Assembly: GCA_030681645.1 (NCBI GenBank)
Contig: JAUXRX010000056.1
Coordinates: forward strand, 1 to 64,000
DNA length: 64,000 nt
Reading direction: 5' to 3'
Origin: Archangium sp.
GTDB lineage: Bacteria; Myxococcota; Myxococcia; Myxococcales; Myxococcaceae
A program made the translations under genes and the position numbers. This document shows positions 28,897 to 37,769 of this stretch, one piece after another (the stretch's first letter is position 1; each line of letters opens with the position of its first letter). Below the pieces are notes generated by a model. It was not told where the DNA came from, made no database searches, and saw nothing but the letters and a program-made list of their open reading frames with translations.

Positions 28897-31116
28897 CTAC
28901 TGGCCGCCGGGATCGCTGTAGACGAACGGCATCGTCATCGCGCGGGGCGGCCCGAGGTTCTTCGGGAACCGGAACGCCTTGACGCCCTTGAGCAGGCACA
29001 CCTCGAGGGCCGTGCCCTTGAGCGCGGGCTCGAGCAATTCGACGCCTGACACCTCGCCGCTCAGCTCGACGGTCCACTTCACCTTCACCGAGCCCGCGCC
29101 CGCGGGCAGCAGCGGACGATGGCGCTCCAGGCAGCGCTTCACCGGGCCGCTGTCGCGGGCGATGGTGGCCTGCAACATCGCGACGGTGAGCTTCACCGGC
29201 TTGACCGGCCGCACCACCTTCGGCCCCCCTGCGTCTGGCGGGTCCTGCACGGCGACCGCTTCGCCGGCATCGGCTGCGTCGCCCTCACCGGCGTCCAGCT
29301 CAGGCGCGATCACCACCGCGGCACCGGCGTCGATCGCCGGAAGACCTGCGTCTTCCACCACCTCGGCCACGCCCGCGTCCACGACGGTGTCGATCACCGG
29401 AGGCGGCCGCAGCATGAACAGCGTCGCCACCACGCCGGCCACCAGCGCGAGCCCGAGCCCGAGGAAGAGGCCGCGGCGCGAGGGCGGCTGCTCGAGCTCC
29501 GGTGGCGCGGAGAGCGAATCGAGCAGCGCGTCCATCGACTGGGGGCGAAGCGCCGGGTCCTTCTCCAGGCAGCTCATCGCGACCGCGGCGAGCTCCGGAG
29601 GGATCGGTTCCCCCAGGGGGTTCTTCGCCGGCAGCGGGTCGGGCTTGCGGGTGAGCAGCAGCGCGATCAGCTTGCCGAAGTTCTCCGCGTCGATCGGCAG
29701 CTTCCCCGAGAGCAGCAGGTACAGCAGCACGCCCACGGCGTAGAGGTCTGAGCGTTGATCCACCACGCCGCCCGAGGCCTGCTCCGGCGACATGGTGGTG
29801 GGCGTGCCGATGATCGCCCCGTCCATCGTCGACACGGTGGGCGCGGCCGAGGTGGGCTGGGTGAGCTTGGCGACGCCGAAGTCGAGCACCTTCACGTACT
29901 CGGCGTCGCCCTGCCGCTTGATCAGGAAGACGTTGTCGGTCTTCACGTCGCGGTGCACCACCCCCAGGCGATGCGCGGCGGCGAGCGCTGAGGCGAGCTG
30001 CCGAATGATGTGCAGCGAGCGCTCGATGGTGAGCGGGCCCTTCGCCAGCCGCGCGCCGAGCGTCTCGCCCTGCAGCAGCTCCATCACGAAGTACACCGCG
30101 GTCACCTTGCCCTCGGCGTCGTGCTCCTTGCCGAAGTCGGAGATCTCCACGATGTGCTCGTGGTTGATCTGGTTGACCGAGCGCGCCTCCTGGAAGAAGC
30201 GCTGGATCAGGTCTTCCCGCTGGTACTGCTCGGGGCGCAGCACCTTGATCGCCGCCTGCCGGCCCAGCAGCGAGTGTTTGCCGAGGAACACCTGCCCCAT
30301 CGCGCCTTCACCGAGCAACGACTGCAGCTCCCACGGCCCCAGCGTGCGCAGCGCGATGCCGCCGGGCTTGGGCTTGTTCGCAGGCACCACGTGCCCGCCC
30401 GAGACGCGGGTGCGGTTGGCCTCGCCCAGCGCCTGCTCGAACTCGCCCACGCTGCGGAAGCGGCCCGACACGTCGATGCCCAGGCTCTTGGTCAGCACCG
30501 CGCCCAGGTGCAGCGCGTTGTTGGGCAGCTGGCCCACCCGGCCCTGCGGCGCGTGGCCGGTGAGCAGCTGGTGGAGCAGCGAGCCCAGCGCCGTCACGTC
30601 AGAGGCGATGGTGGGCTTCTTTCCGCCCGTGAACGAGGGGAGCAACCCCAGGCCGAAGCCGGCCAGCTTGGTGTCCAGCCCCATCGGCCCCGACACCAGC
30701 GTCACCCATTCCGGGGCGATGCCGCCGTGCAGCACCCCCACCTCGTGGGCCGCGCCCAGCGCCTGGGCCAGCGCGATGGTGATGCTCACCGCCTCGTCGG
30801 GCAGCAGCGTGCCGCGCTCGGCCAGCACCTGGTCGAGCGTGTGCCCTTCGAAGCGCTCCCACAGCACCGCCCAGCGGCGCGGGCCCGCGGTCTCCACGGC
30901 GAGCGTGCTGGCCACGTGGCGGTGGGCCACCTGCAACGCGCCCCGCACGGCGACGGCGAAGGCCGCGGAGGTGGCGTCATCGGTGAAGAGCTCGGCGTTG
31001 GTCACGCCTACCGAGACCGCGCGCCCGTTCGACACGCCGGCGAGCTCCTCGAAGCCGGCGCGATGACGCACCGGGGTCAGCTGCTCGACGACGAGACCAC
31101 CTCGGGGCGCTTCCAC
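28897..31116 (-). CDS. Membrane Ser/Thr protein kinase with N-terminal pseudokinase and AgmX/PglI-like C-terminal domain
   Basis: The 739-residue protein has an N-terminal kinase-like domain without catalytic motifs (HGGIAPEWV where HRD is expected), then an active-looking Hanks-type kinase: glycine loop GEGAMGQVF (about 268), AAIKV, HRDVKTDN (about 387), DFGVAKL (about 411) and SPEQ. One membrane helix (about 550-572), an Asp/Ala-rich linker, and a periplasmic C-terminal domain (IARDSGPVKRCLERH, GVELLEPALKGTALEVC) of the AgmX/PglI type follow. GTG 31116 was preferred to GTG 31188 because the extra codons have non-coding-like usage. It is last in the operon with a PEGA-like and a FecR protein. 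Confidence 0.88.
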   Translation of the reverse strand: MEAPRGGLVVEQLTPVRHRAGFEELAGVSNGRAVSVGVTNAELFTDDATSAAFAVAVRGALQVAHRHVASTLAVETAGPRRWAVLWERFEGHTLDQVLAERGTLLPDEAVSITIALAQALGAAHEVGVLHGGIAPEWVTLVSGPMGLDTKLAGFGLGLLPSFTGGKKPTIASDVTALGSLLHQLLTGHAPQGRVGQLPNNALHLGAVLTKSLGIDVSGRFRSVGEFEQALGEANRTRVSGGHVVPANKPKPGGIALRTLGPWELQSLLGEGAMGQVFLGKHSLLGRQAAIKVLRPEQYQREDLIQRFFQEARSVNQINHEHIVEISDFGKEHDAEGKVTAVYFVMELLQGETLGARLAKGPLTIERSLHIIRQLASALAAAHRLGVVHRDVKTDNVFLIKRQGDAEYVKVLDFGVAKLTQPTSAAPTVSTMDGAIIGTPTTMSPEQASGGVVDQRSDLYAVGVLLYLLLSGKLPIDAENFGKLIALLLTRKPDPLPAKNPLGEPIPPELAAVAMSCLEKDPALRPQSMDALLDSLSAPPELEQPPSRRGLFLGLGLALVAGVVATLFMLRPPPVIDTVVDAGVAEVVEDAGLPAIDAGAAVVIAPELDAGEGDAADAGEAVAVQDPPDAGGPKVVRPVKPVKLTVAMLQATIARDSGPVKRCLERHRPLLPAGAGSVKVKWTVELSGEVSGVELLEPALKGTALEVCLLKGVKAFRFPKNLGPPRAMTMPFVYSDPGGQ

Positions 31117-31163
31117 GCGGCTGAGCCTAGGACCGGATGGCCCCTGAATGAATGTTTCTCCCG

Positions 31164-33014
31164 TCAGCGAGAGAGGCGGCGCACCCACTGGGACTCGGCG
31201 CCTTCCTTCGAGACGAGCTTGAAGACGAGCACCCCGGCCCCTCCGGTGGGCACGGAGAACCGGCCCGCGGCGTCGAGCGGCACGCTCTTGCCGTTGAGGG
31301 AGAGGCGCGAGCCGAGCGGGGCCACGCCGGTCGCCGTGGTGGCGCGCTCGCCGTCCCTGGGGGAGCTGAGCACCAGGCGGGTGACGGAGTTGTCGAAGAC
31401 GACGTCCATCTTGTTCATGCGGCCGCCGGGCGCCTCGACGCCGTTCTTGTCCATCGCCACGGCAGACCAGACGTAGCTGCCTTCGCGCAGCGCGCCTGAC
31501 TCGACCACCGTGCGGTTCTCGTTGACCCGGCGATCGACCAGCGGCGTCTTCAGGTCGGCCACCGAGTACACGCGGAAGCGCCAGGAGGCCGCGCCGTCCT
31601 TGAGCGGGAAGGTGAAGGTGAGCGTGGGCACCGCGCTCTGGAAGTAGACCGTGGCCTTGAGGCCGGTCTCCGCCACGGTGTCCGACTTCGCGCTCACCGT
31701 GCTGGCGTTCTCGTCACGCTCGAAGCGGCCGCCCGAGCTCTCGGGGTTCCCCGCGCGTCGCCAGTAGAGCGCGCCCTTGAGCGGCGCGGGCAACACCAGC
31801 AGGTCGCTGCCGTCGGCCGAGACGAGCAGGCTCTGGAACTGGGGATCGGCCGAGACCTCGCGCACCCCATCTCCCTCGGGGAAGACGAGCGCCACGTCAC
31901 CGGGGCGGCCCCAGTACACGCGGGTGTTCTTGCCCGCGGGCAGGGTGAGGATTGGCGTGCCACGGCGGCCGGTGTCGAGGCCCTTGCCCTTCGGCGTGGC
32001 GACCTCGGCGGTGTTCAGGTTTCGAGGCAGCGCCCCCTCGAGCGAGAGCTCGGTCTCGCCGCCCAGCACCTCGACCTTCGGGCCGTTCTTCGTGGCGGTC
32101 ACCACCAGCGTCGAGGTCACCTTCGCGCGCACGGTGAGCGGCTTCTTGCCGCCCAGCAGCACGCTCTCTCCAGCCTTCAGGAAGATGCGCGCGCCCCCGG
32201 CCGCGAGCGTCACGCCCAGCTTCGGGTCCTTCGTGCTCGGCTCGAGGCTGCCCTTCGAGGCGCCATCGAACTCCACCGTCGTACCGTCGAGCTCGGCGCG
32301 CAGGCCGCTGCCCTTCTCCACCGCGAACGTGCCGCTCTCTTCGAGGTCCCTGCCCGCCGCGGGCAGCTTTCCGCCGGGCCCCGACTTCGGCTTGAGGGTG
32401 ACGTTGCCCCGCGGGGTGAGCTTCACCTTCGGCTTGACCACCTCGGGCGGCGGCTTCGGCGTGGGAACGTCTTCCAGCGAGAGCACGCCCAGGCCCACCA
32501 CGAAGCGCTCGCCGGCCTTCACGGTGCTCGCGCCTCCGTCTTCGATGTCCAGCAATTCGAGGGTGCCGAAGCCGACCTCGAAGCTGGTGCCGCCGTCGCG
32601 CGCCTGCAGCTTCACCTTGCTGCCGGCGCCGGTCCTCGCGGCGCCCGCGGCGGTGTTGAACTCGCCGCCGTCGGTCTCTTCGAAGAGCAGCTCGCCCAGC
32701 GAGAGCGCGAGATCGGCCAGCGAGGCGCCCACGCGGAACTGGCTGTTCTCGAGCAGCTCGACCTCGCGGCCCTTCGCGGACAGCAGCGCGTGGCCATCGG
32801 CTCCCGTCTCGAGCACGTCACCTTCGTAGAGCGGGCCGGCCACCGCGGCGGCGCGGGCACCTGCGCGGGTGAGGTTGACCTGCCCCTCGAGTCCCGAGAG
32901 CTGGGCGACGGTGACCCTCGCGGGGGAAGGCAGTCCGGCATCGACGGGGACGGGCGGGTCTTCCGGGCACCCGGCGAGCGCGAGCACCGAGAGGGCGAGG
33001 AGGACGCGCTTCAC
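31164..33014 (-). CDS. FecR-domain lipoprotein
   Basis: The 616-residue lipoprotein (MKRVLLALSVLALAGC) has an N-terminal FecR-like domain (VAQLSGLEGQVNLTRAG, LYEGDVLETGADGHALL, ENSQFRVGA) and further beta-rich repeats (LTPRGNVTLKPKSG, AGGARIFLKAGESVLLG). The last about 230 residues include Ig-like fibronectin-type phrases. FecR domains relay signals in the periplasm. The start GTG overlaps the stop of the upstream gene (GTGA), and the kinase follows closely, so the three proteins may form a periplasmic sensing chain. Confidence 0.85.
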   Translation of the reverse strand: MKRVLLALSVLALAGCPEDPPVPVDAGLPSPARVTVAQLSGLEGQVNLTRAGARAAAVAGPLYEGDVLETGADGHALLSAKGREVELLENSQFRVGASLADLALSLGELLFEETDGGEFNTAAGAARTGAGSKVKLQARDGGTSFEVGFGTLELLDIEDGGASTVKAGERFVVGLGVLSLEDVPTPKPPPEVVKPKVKLTPRGNVTLKPKSGPGGKLPAAGRDLEESGTFAVEKGSGLRAELDGTTVEFDGASKGSLEPSTKDPKLGVTLAAGGARIFLKAGESVLLGGKKPLTVRAKVTSTLVVTATKNGPKVEVLGGETELSLEGALPRNLNTAEVATPKGKGLDTGRRGTPILTLPAGKNTRVYWGRPGDVALVFPEGDGVREVSADPQFQSLLVSADGSDLLVLPAPLKGALYWRRAGNPESSGGRFERDENASTVSAKSDTVAETGLKATVYFQSAVPTLTFTFPLKDGAASWRFRVYSVADLKTPLVDRRVNENRTVVESGALREGSYVWSAVAMDKNGVEAPGGRMNKMDVVFDNSVTRLVLSSPRDGERATTATGVAPLGSRLSLNGKSVPLDAAGRFSVPTGGAGVLVFKLVSKEGAESQWVRRLSR

Positions 33015-34540
33015 TTCGAGACCTTCTGCAGCTCGGTGTGGACGATGGCTTGATCGCCGTCAGCCAGGACGACCTTCTTGCTCTGGGTGACGTAGCCGGG
33101 CGCGCTGATGACGAACTGGTACGTGCCACCGGGCACGGTGACGAAGAAGCGGCCCTCGGGGGTGACCTGCACCTTCGTGGCGAGCCCCTTGATGACCACG
33201 CTCGCCTTGAGCGCCTCGCCGGTGCGCGAGCGGATGAGGCCGCGCACGGTGGCGGGGCTGCCCTTGCCCAGCGCCTCGAGCTGCACGTCGAGGGTGGCCG
33301 CGCTCTCGGGCGGCACCTGGGCGATCTCATCGGTGGGGTTGAAGCCCTGCGCTTCGACGCGCACCTTCACCGGGCCGGGGCCCAGCTTCTCGAAGCGATA
33401 GGTGCCGTCTCCACCGGTGGTGACGGGCGGGAGTCCTTCGGCAGTGACGGTGGCCTCGGGCACGGGCTTGCCGCTCGACGAAGCGCGCACGGTGCCGGAG
33501 AGCTGGCCGGGGCCGGTGAGCGCTTCGAGCCTGAGCACGAGCGCCGTCTGCTTCCCTTCCACCACCTGCGCGTCGCCCTTCGCGGCCCGGTAGCCAGAGA
33601 GCTTCGCGCTGGCGGTGTGGGGGCCGGGCTTCGGGCTGGTGACGAGCTGGCCCAGTCCGTCGACCGGCGCGGGGGCAGCGTCGTCGAGCGTCACCAACGC
33701 GCCGAGTGCGGGAGCGCCGTCGGGCAGGCGCACGGAGAGCTGCAGCGTGGTCTCGTTCGTGACGCCGTCGACGATCGGCTTCGGAGGGGGCGCGGGAGGC
33801 AGCAGTTGCAGCTTCAGGCCGAGCGCGAAGCGGAAGGTGGGGCCGCTGTAGCCGACTGCCGCAGGAGAGGCTTCGAGCAACAGCGCGCCCTCGAGCCCGA
33901 CCCAGAGCGCGGTGGGGCCGAGGTCGGCGACGCGGCCGGCGAGCCAGAGCTGGGGCTCGAGCGAGTTCACCTGCTGGCCGAGCGCGAACATGGCGATGAC
34001 GCTGGCGAGCCCCTCGAAGCGCTCACCGGAATAGCCGACGCCGAAGCGCGCCATGGGGCCGTGAGAGAGCAGGCCGTCTGCGAGCGGCTCGGCCGCGAGG
34101 TTCGCCGGGTTGATGCGCACCACGGGCGCGACGGAGAAGCCGTAGCCGAGCGAGCCGTTGAGCACGAAGCCGCCGTCGGTGACGTAGCGGAGCGCGACGG
34201 CGAGCCTGCCGGCGCCGCGCTGCGAGGCGTTCTGCAGCGGGTCCTTGGTGGGCGTGGGTTTGAGGGCGCGGAAGAAGTCGCCCGAGCCATCGCCTTCGAC
34301 GCCGAGCCAGCGAATGGGGAACCAGTCAGCGCGGAGGCGAAAGAGCCAGAGCGAGGTGCCGCTGATCTGGGTGGTGCGGCCCTGCGTGGGGCCCAGGGCG
34401 TACGTCGTGTCGCGAACGCTGAAGCCGCCGCTGAGGGAGACGCTGGCGATCGACGGGCGCACGGGGTCGCCCGCCGCATGGGCCGCGGCGCCGAGGAGAC
34501 CGACGATGAGGAGAATGGCGGTGGGGAATCGCCGATGCAT
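33011..34540 (-). CDS. Exported protein with carboxypeptidase-regulatory/PEGA-like repeats
   Basis: The 509-residue protein has a signal peptide (ILLIVGLLGAAAHAAG), a barrel-like N-terminal half of about 250 residues (FRLRADWFPIRWLG, VALRYVTDGGFVLNGSLGYG), and a C-terminal half of repeated transthyretin-like domains (VVEGKQTALVLRLEALTG, GTVRASSSGKPVPEATVTA, GTYQFVISAPGYVTQSKKV). The barrel half points to the outer membrane. The ATG at 34540 precedes the signal peptide; an in-frame GTG lies at 34561. It heads the FecR-kinase operon. Confidence 0.82.
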   Translation of the reverse strand: MHRRFPTAILLIVGLLGAAAHAAGDPVRPSIASVSLSGGFSVRDTTYALGPTQGRTTQISGTSLWLFRLRADWFPIRWLGVEGDGSGDFFRALKPTPTKDPLQNASQRGAGRLAVALRYVTDGGFVLNGSLGYGFSVAPVVRINPANLAAEPLADGLLSHGPMARFGVGYSGERFEGLASVIAMFALGQQVNSLEPQLWLAGRVADLGPTALWVGLEGALLLEASPAAVGYSGPTFRFALGLKLQLLPPAPPPKPIVDGVTNETTLQLSVRLPDGAPALGALVTLDDAAPAPVDGLGQLVTSPKPGPHTASAKLSGYRAAKGDAQVVEGKQTALVLRLEALTGPGQLSGTVRASSSGKPVPEATVTAEGLPPVTTGGDGTYRFEKLGPGPVKVRVEAQGFNPTDEIAQVPPESAATLDVQLEALGKGSPATVRGLIRSRTGEALKASVVIKGLATKVQVTPEGRFFVTVPGGTYQFVISAPGYVTQSKKVVLADGDQAIVHTELQKVSK

Positions 34541-34596
34541 GAACTGCCGGGAAGGTACCACGGGAGCCCCAGACGACCCTGTTTCTGACCTCTGCC

Positions 34597-34672
34597 TCCC
34601 TCTCCCCCCGGAGCGGAGCGGAAGATGCGCCAGGGCGGAGCGACCCAGGAAAGAGGGGGAGAGGGCAAACGC
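34597..34672. repeat. Dispersed repeat family B, copy 2 (longer, imperfect)
   Basis: CCTCTCCCCCCGGAGCGGAG and AGAGGGGGAGAGGGC flank a middle part that holds GGAGCG-type inverted segments. It lies between the PEGA-like gene and the next minus-strand gene; the rest of 34541-34705 shows nothing else I can name. Confidence 0.6.
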
Positions 34673-34705
34673 AACTTCAGCGTCTCGGGGGTTGTCCTCG
34701 AGAGC

Positions 34706-35884
34706 TCAACTCGTGGCCGCCGCGGCGAGTTCCTCCGACGTCGGAGCGAACCGGGTGATGACAGTGGGACTTCGCGCTTCCCTGACGACTGACTGCGACG
34801 CGTAACACTTCACGCGAAACGAGCCGTACGTCTCGGTCGTGAGCACATCGAGCCCGAAGGTCGCGAGCGACCCGACTCCAGAATTGGCAACATCCCAGGC
34901 AGCCCCGACGAGATCTGCCACCTGCTCCAGCCTCTTCTCCCGTGGTGACAACCAGTCTTTGCCCTTCGCCAGGCGGACACGGCGGCCACCCACACCTCGG
35001 CCGGCGACGTCGATGAGGAAGTTGCACCAGGGAGGGGCGAGCGCGCCGACCCGCACGGGAATGACGTGTTCGACGAGGGCGCCGGGCGCGAGTTGAAACG
35101 CGTGGCGGCACTCCTGGGCGAGCGCGCGCGGCTCACCGACGACCTCCACGAGGAGCTGCCTGGGCACATCGACGCAGTTCTGCGCGACCACCAACACCTC
35201 GACGTAGTCGCCGGGGGCGACCGTGGGGGCGGGACGCTCGGGCACGACCACGATGAACTGCACGTCGTGGCTCTCGAAAACGGTCGCGCCGCGGACGAGC
35301 GAGCCGACACCGGGCAGGCGCTCACCGGAGATCGATCCCCACACCAACATGGGGATGGAGGAGAGGAAGCCCGCTGCGCAGACGATCGGCAGCAGCCCCC
35401 AGCCGCCGATCAACCCGCCGAGCGTGGGCACGATGCAGACGAAGAAGAGCACGAAGCCGAGGTTCTTGGCGGTGCGCCGCACGCCCTTGCGCGCCTCGCT
35501 CACCAGCAGGCCGAGGAACGCGAGCAGCGAGAGGACCAGGAGGATGAACCAGGGCAGGAACGGATGCGGTGGCTTGAGCCCGAAGCCCATCGCGCCCCAC
35601 CCGCCGATGATCGAGCCAAGGGCTGACAGGACGATGCCGATCCACGCTGCGATCGAGTGCCCGGGTTTCGCCGGCTCAGCAGGCCCGGCGTCCCGAGGCA
35701 GCTCCACGAGTGTGGGTTGCACGGGCGCTGGCGCCGGGACGAGTTCAGGGGCGTCCTTCATCAACAGCTCGATGTCGTCGCGTTCGAGCCCGCGCTGCTG
35801 AAGCGCCTCGACGATCTGATCGAGCGGCGCGTTCTGAATCCGAAGCCCCTGCACCATCGCCCACGGCGTCTCCTCTTCGCCCAT
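34706..35884 (-). CDS. Multi-pass membrane protein of unknown function
   Basis: The 392-residue protein has a soluble N-terminal segment resembling small helical hairpins (DQIVEALQQRGLERDDIELL), about four membrane helices between residues 75 and 185 (WIGIVLSALGSIIGGWGAMG, FLPWFILLVLSLLAFLGLL, LGFVLFFVCIVPTLGGLIG), and a C-terminal beta-rich domain of about 200 residues. I do not recognise the family. It is separated from the PEGA-like operon by repeat B. Confidence 0.75.
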   Translation of the reverse strand: MGEEETPWAMVQGLRIQNAPLDQIVEALQQRGLERDDIELLMKDAPELVPAPAPVQPTLVELPRDAGPAEPAKPGHSIAAWIGIVLSALGSIIGGWGAMGFGLKPPHPFLPWFILLVLSLLAFLGLLVSEARKGVRRTAKNLGFVLFFVCIVPTLGGLIGGWGLLPIVCAAGFLSSIPMLVWGSISGERLPGVGSLVRGATVFESHDVQFIVVVPERPAPTVAPGDYVEVLVVAQNCVDVPRQLLVEVVGEPRALAQECRHAFQLAPGALVEHVIPVRVGALAPPWCNFLIDVAGRGVGGRRVRLAKGKDWLSPREKRLEQVADLVGAAWDVANSGVGSLATFGLDVLTTETYGSFRVKCYASQSVVREARSPTVITRFAPTSEELAAAATS

Positions 35885-35929
35885 GCGCCTTCTCTACCTC
35901 TGTGCCCGAATTGGAGCGAGGCTTCGGGC

Positions 35930-36234
35930 ATGAACCAGAAGCTCATCGTCGCGGTGGGTCTCGTGTTGATGACGGGCGTGGGCGCGGCGTGTCGGCTCCG
36001 ATCGACTCGGCGGTGAAGGCCGCGGTGGTGGCGTCGATCGAGCGCGGCATCGGGGTGTCCTGTGAGCGTTCGGTGAGGACCACCGAGGGTGGCTTCGAGG
36101 TGCACCTGGTCACCGAGAGCTGCTTCGGTGCCTGCAGGGGCGTGGTCGGCGTGGGGCTCTTCCGAGCCAGCTCGCGGCGGGCTCCTCGCTTCGAGCTCTT
36201 CGTTCACCCGGTGAAGATGGCTTCGGGCAAGTGA
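35930..36234 (+). pseudogene. Small secreted-protein gene broken by a one-base frameshift
   Basis: The ATG at 35930 begins a clear signal peptide (MNQKLIVAVGLVLMTGVGAA) that runs into a stop after 28 codons. In the -1 frame, immediately at 35989, a coding stretch continues: VSAPIDSAVKAAVVASIERG, then two Cys segments (CERS, CFGAC), to a stop at 36234. Restoring one G in GCGGCGTGTCG joins the two into a protein of about 100 residues with a normal cleavage site. It could be a sequencing error or a real inactivation. Confidence 0.6.
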
Positions 36235-36262
36235 GAGCCGGGCCCGTTGCTCTCCCAGGCCC

Positions 36263-36298
36263 GTACACCGGGTGTACGCCGCCGTCATCCCGGTGTAC
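36263..36298. promoter_or_regulatory. Operator-like inverted repeat
   Basis: GTACACC-G-GGTGTAC (36263-36277) is followed 14 nt later by a third half-site GGTGTAC (36292-36298). The element lies in the gap before the next plus-strand gene. No adjacent regulator gene is present, so its meaning is unknown. Confidence 0.4.
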
Positions 36299-36430
36299 GG
36301 CCTCGAAAGCGCCGCCCGGCCTGGTCACCATCGCGTCCTCGCCCGAAGTTCAGAGGCATGCCCGGCACGAGCACCGAACGAGACCAGCCCGACTGCCTTC
36401 ATCTGGGCCGTCCATGCCATCCTCACGGAC

Positions 36431-36949
36431 GTGGCTCTCGACGACGCTCCCAGCTGCGCGCTGTGCATGCGCCGTTGCGCAGATCCGGTTCCGTGTGAAG
36501 AGCGCTCCTTCTGCCGCCCGTGCCTGCGCGCGCTCGGCTCTTTCGCTTCGCAACCGCGCTGGCGTGCCCGCGCGTGGAAAGCGCCTCCCGGCCCAGATGC
36601 CCTCGGCCACGCTCCACCTCCTGACCGCGCGACGCTCGAAGCAGAGATCGCCGAACTGACGATGAGCTGGGGCCTCACCGGCGAGGTCTGGGCCGAGCTC
36701 GTCGAAGGAAACGCCGCCCTCCTTTCCCTCGAGGATGCTGAGACGCACCTCGACCTGGCGGTCGCCTACCGCGAGATGTCGCTGACAGACGACGCGCTCG
36801 TCGAGGTCGCGATCGCGCTCCACCACGTCGACCGCCTCAGGCCCTCGCGCGCGTCAGAGGCCGTGCGGTTCCTGCTCGACCCGGGCTGGCTTTCGCTGAG
36901 CGTCGACGAGCTGCTCACGCTGGTACGGGCTGAGCAGTTCGCGAACTGA
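36431..36949 (+). CDS. Hypothetical protein with Cys-rich zinc-finger-like N-terminus
   Basis: The 172-residue frame has a Cys cluster near the N-terminus (CALCMRRCADPVPC, SFCRPCLRAL) that could bind zinc, and a helical C-terminal half (EDAETHLDLAVAYREMSL, LVEVAIALHHVDRL) resembling a tetratricopeptide motif. The start is uncertain: GTG 36431 is used here, but the frame is open from 36272 without good ribosome sites. The 3' end overlaps the convergent membrane-protein gene by 35 bp. Confidence 0.5.
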   Translation: MALDDAPSCALCMRRCADPVPCEERSFCRPCLRALGSFASQPRWRARAWKAPPGPDALGHAPPPDRATLEAEIAELTMSWGLTGEVWAELVEGNAALLSLEDAETHLDLAVAYREMSLTDDALVEVAIALHHVDRLRPSRASEAVRFLLDPGWLSLSVDELLTLVRAEQFAN

Positions 36950-37607
36950 ACGCGCGCCACATCGTGGCGAAGTACGCGAACGTCACCAACACGAAGTACC
37001 CGAGGATCGCCACCGGCGGCGAGGGCAGCTTCTCGTACAGGTCGAAGGACGCCTCGCCCGTCACGTTCATGAACGTGATGTAGAAGAAGTACGGCCCGAA
37101 CAACGCGAAGGCGAAGGCAAAGAACGAGCGGATGTTGCCCATGCGCGGCGCGCCGCGGCCGAGCTGCTTGATGAAGTCCAGCACGCCGCTCGCCTGCGCC
37201 GGGAAGAGCGAGGCGCGGTGCGACAGGTGCCAGGCGAACAACTGCGCGCTCAGCACCGAGAGGAGCAGCTTGCCCGTCAGCCCGTAGACTCGCGCGATGG
37301 AGAGCCCGAAGTTGTCGATCACCACTCGCCAGATCGGGTTCGCTTCCATCGCCAGGTCGGGCGTGATTCGCAGGGTCACGAAGTAATCCAGCAGGTGGGC
37401 GGCGAGGCCGGTGACGCCGACGGCGATGGCGGTCGGCCAGACTCCGCGGGTGTTGCAGGTGCGGAGGATGGCTCCCATCGCCAGCGCGCCTCCGAAGACC
37501 GTCAGCCAGGCGGTTACCGCCAGCGGGATGCCGAGTCTCGCCACCAGCGCGAAGGAACTTTCCAGCAGTTGATCCGGCGTCACTTTGACTTCCGAGACTA
37601 TCCGCAT
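36915..37607 (-). CDS. Multi-pass membrane protein of unknown function
   Basis: The 230-residue protein has about six hydrophobic helices (LGIPLAVTAWLTVFGGALAM, AIAVGVTGLAAHLLDYFVTL, LTGKLLLSVLSAQLFAW, FFAFAFALFGPYFFYITFM, PPVAILGYFVLVTFAYFAT). A conserved-looking segment DYFVTLRITPDLAMEANPIWRV recalls small DUF5658-like integral proteins, but I would not assign it. It is divergent from the following small gene. Confidence 0.72.
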   Translation of the reverse strand: MRIVSEVKVTPDQLLESSFALVARLGIPLAVTAWLTVFGGALAMGAILRTCNTRGVWPTAIAVGVTGLAAHLLDYFVTLRITPDLAMEANPIWRVVIDNFGLSIARVYGLTGKLLLSVLSAQLFAWHLSHRASLFPAQASGVLDFIKQLGRGAPRMGNIRSFFAFAFALFGPYFFYITFMNVTGEASFDLYEKLPSPPVAILGYFVLVTFAYFATMWRAFSSRTAQPVPA

Positions 37608-37634
37608 TGCCCTCTCCTGTTAGGGTGCTCGGCC

Positions 37635-37769
37635 ATGCAGGAACCTACGAATCGCAAGGGCAGCAGCGAGATCAGCACCGTCTTCAAGGTGCTCGGTGGC
37701 ATCGCCGCGTTCTTCGCCCTCCTCTGCATGGGCTTCGTGTTCTTCGTCGCGGTGGTGTGTGGGAAGTGA
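37635..37769 (+). CDS. Small single-pass membrane protein, 44 aa
   Basis: It encodes MQEPTNRKGSSEISTVFKVL followed by one strongly hydrophobic helix ending VCGK. AGGG lies about nine bases before the ATG. Its 3' end overlaps the proposed GTG start of the fatty-acid-hydroxylase-like gene, suggesting coupling. Function is unknown. Confidence 0.55.
   Translation: MQEPTNRKGSSEISTVFKVLGGIAAFFALLCMGFVFFVAVVCGK

Noticed and set aside
34541..34705. Terminator after the minus-strand membrane-protein gene
   Set aside because: The paired segments belong to repeat B and lack a T tract on either strand, so a terminator call is not supported.
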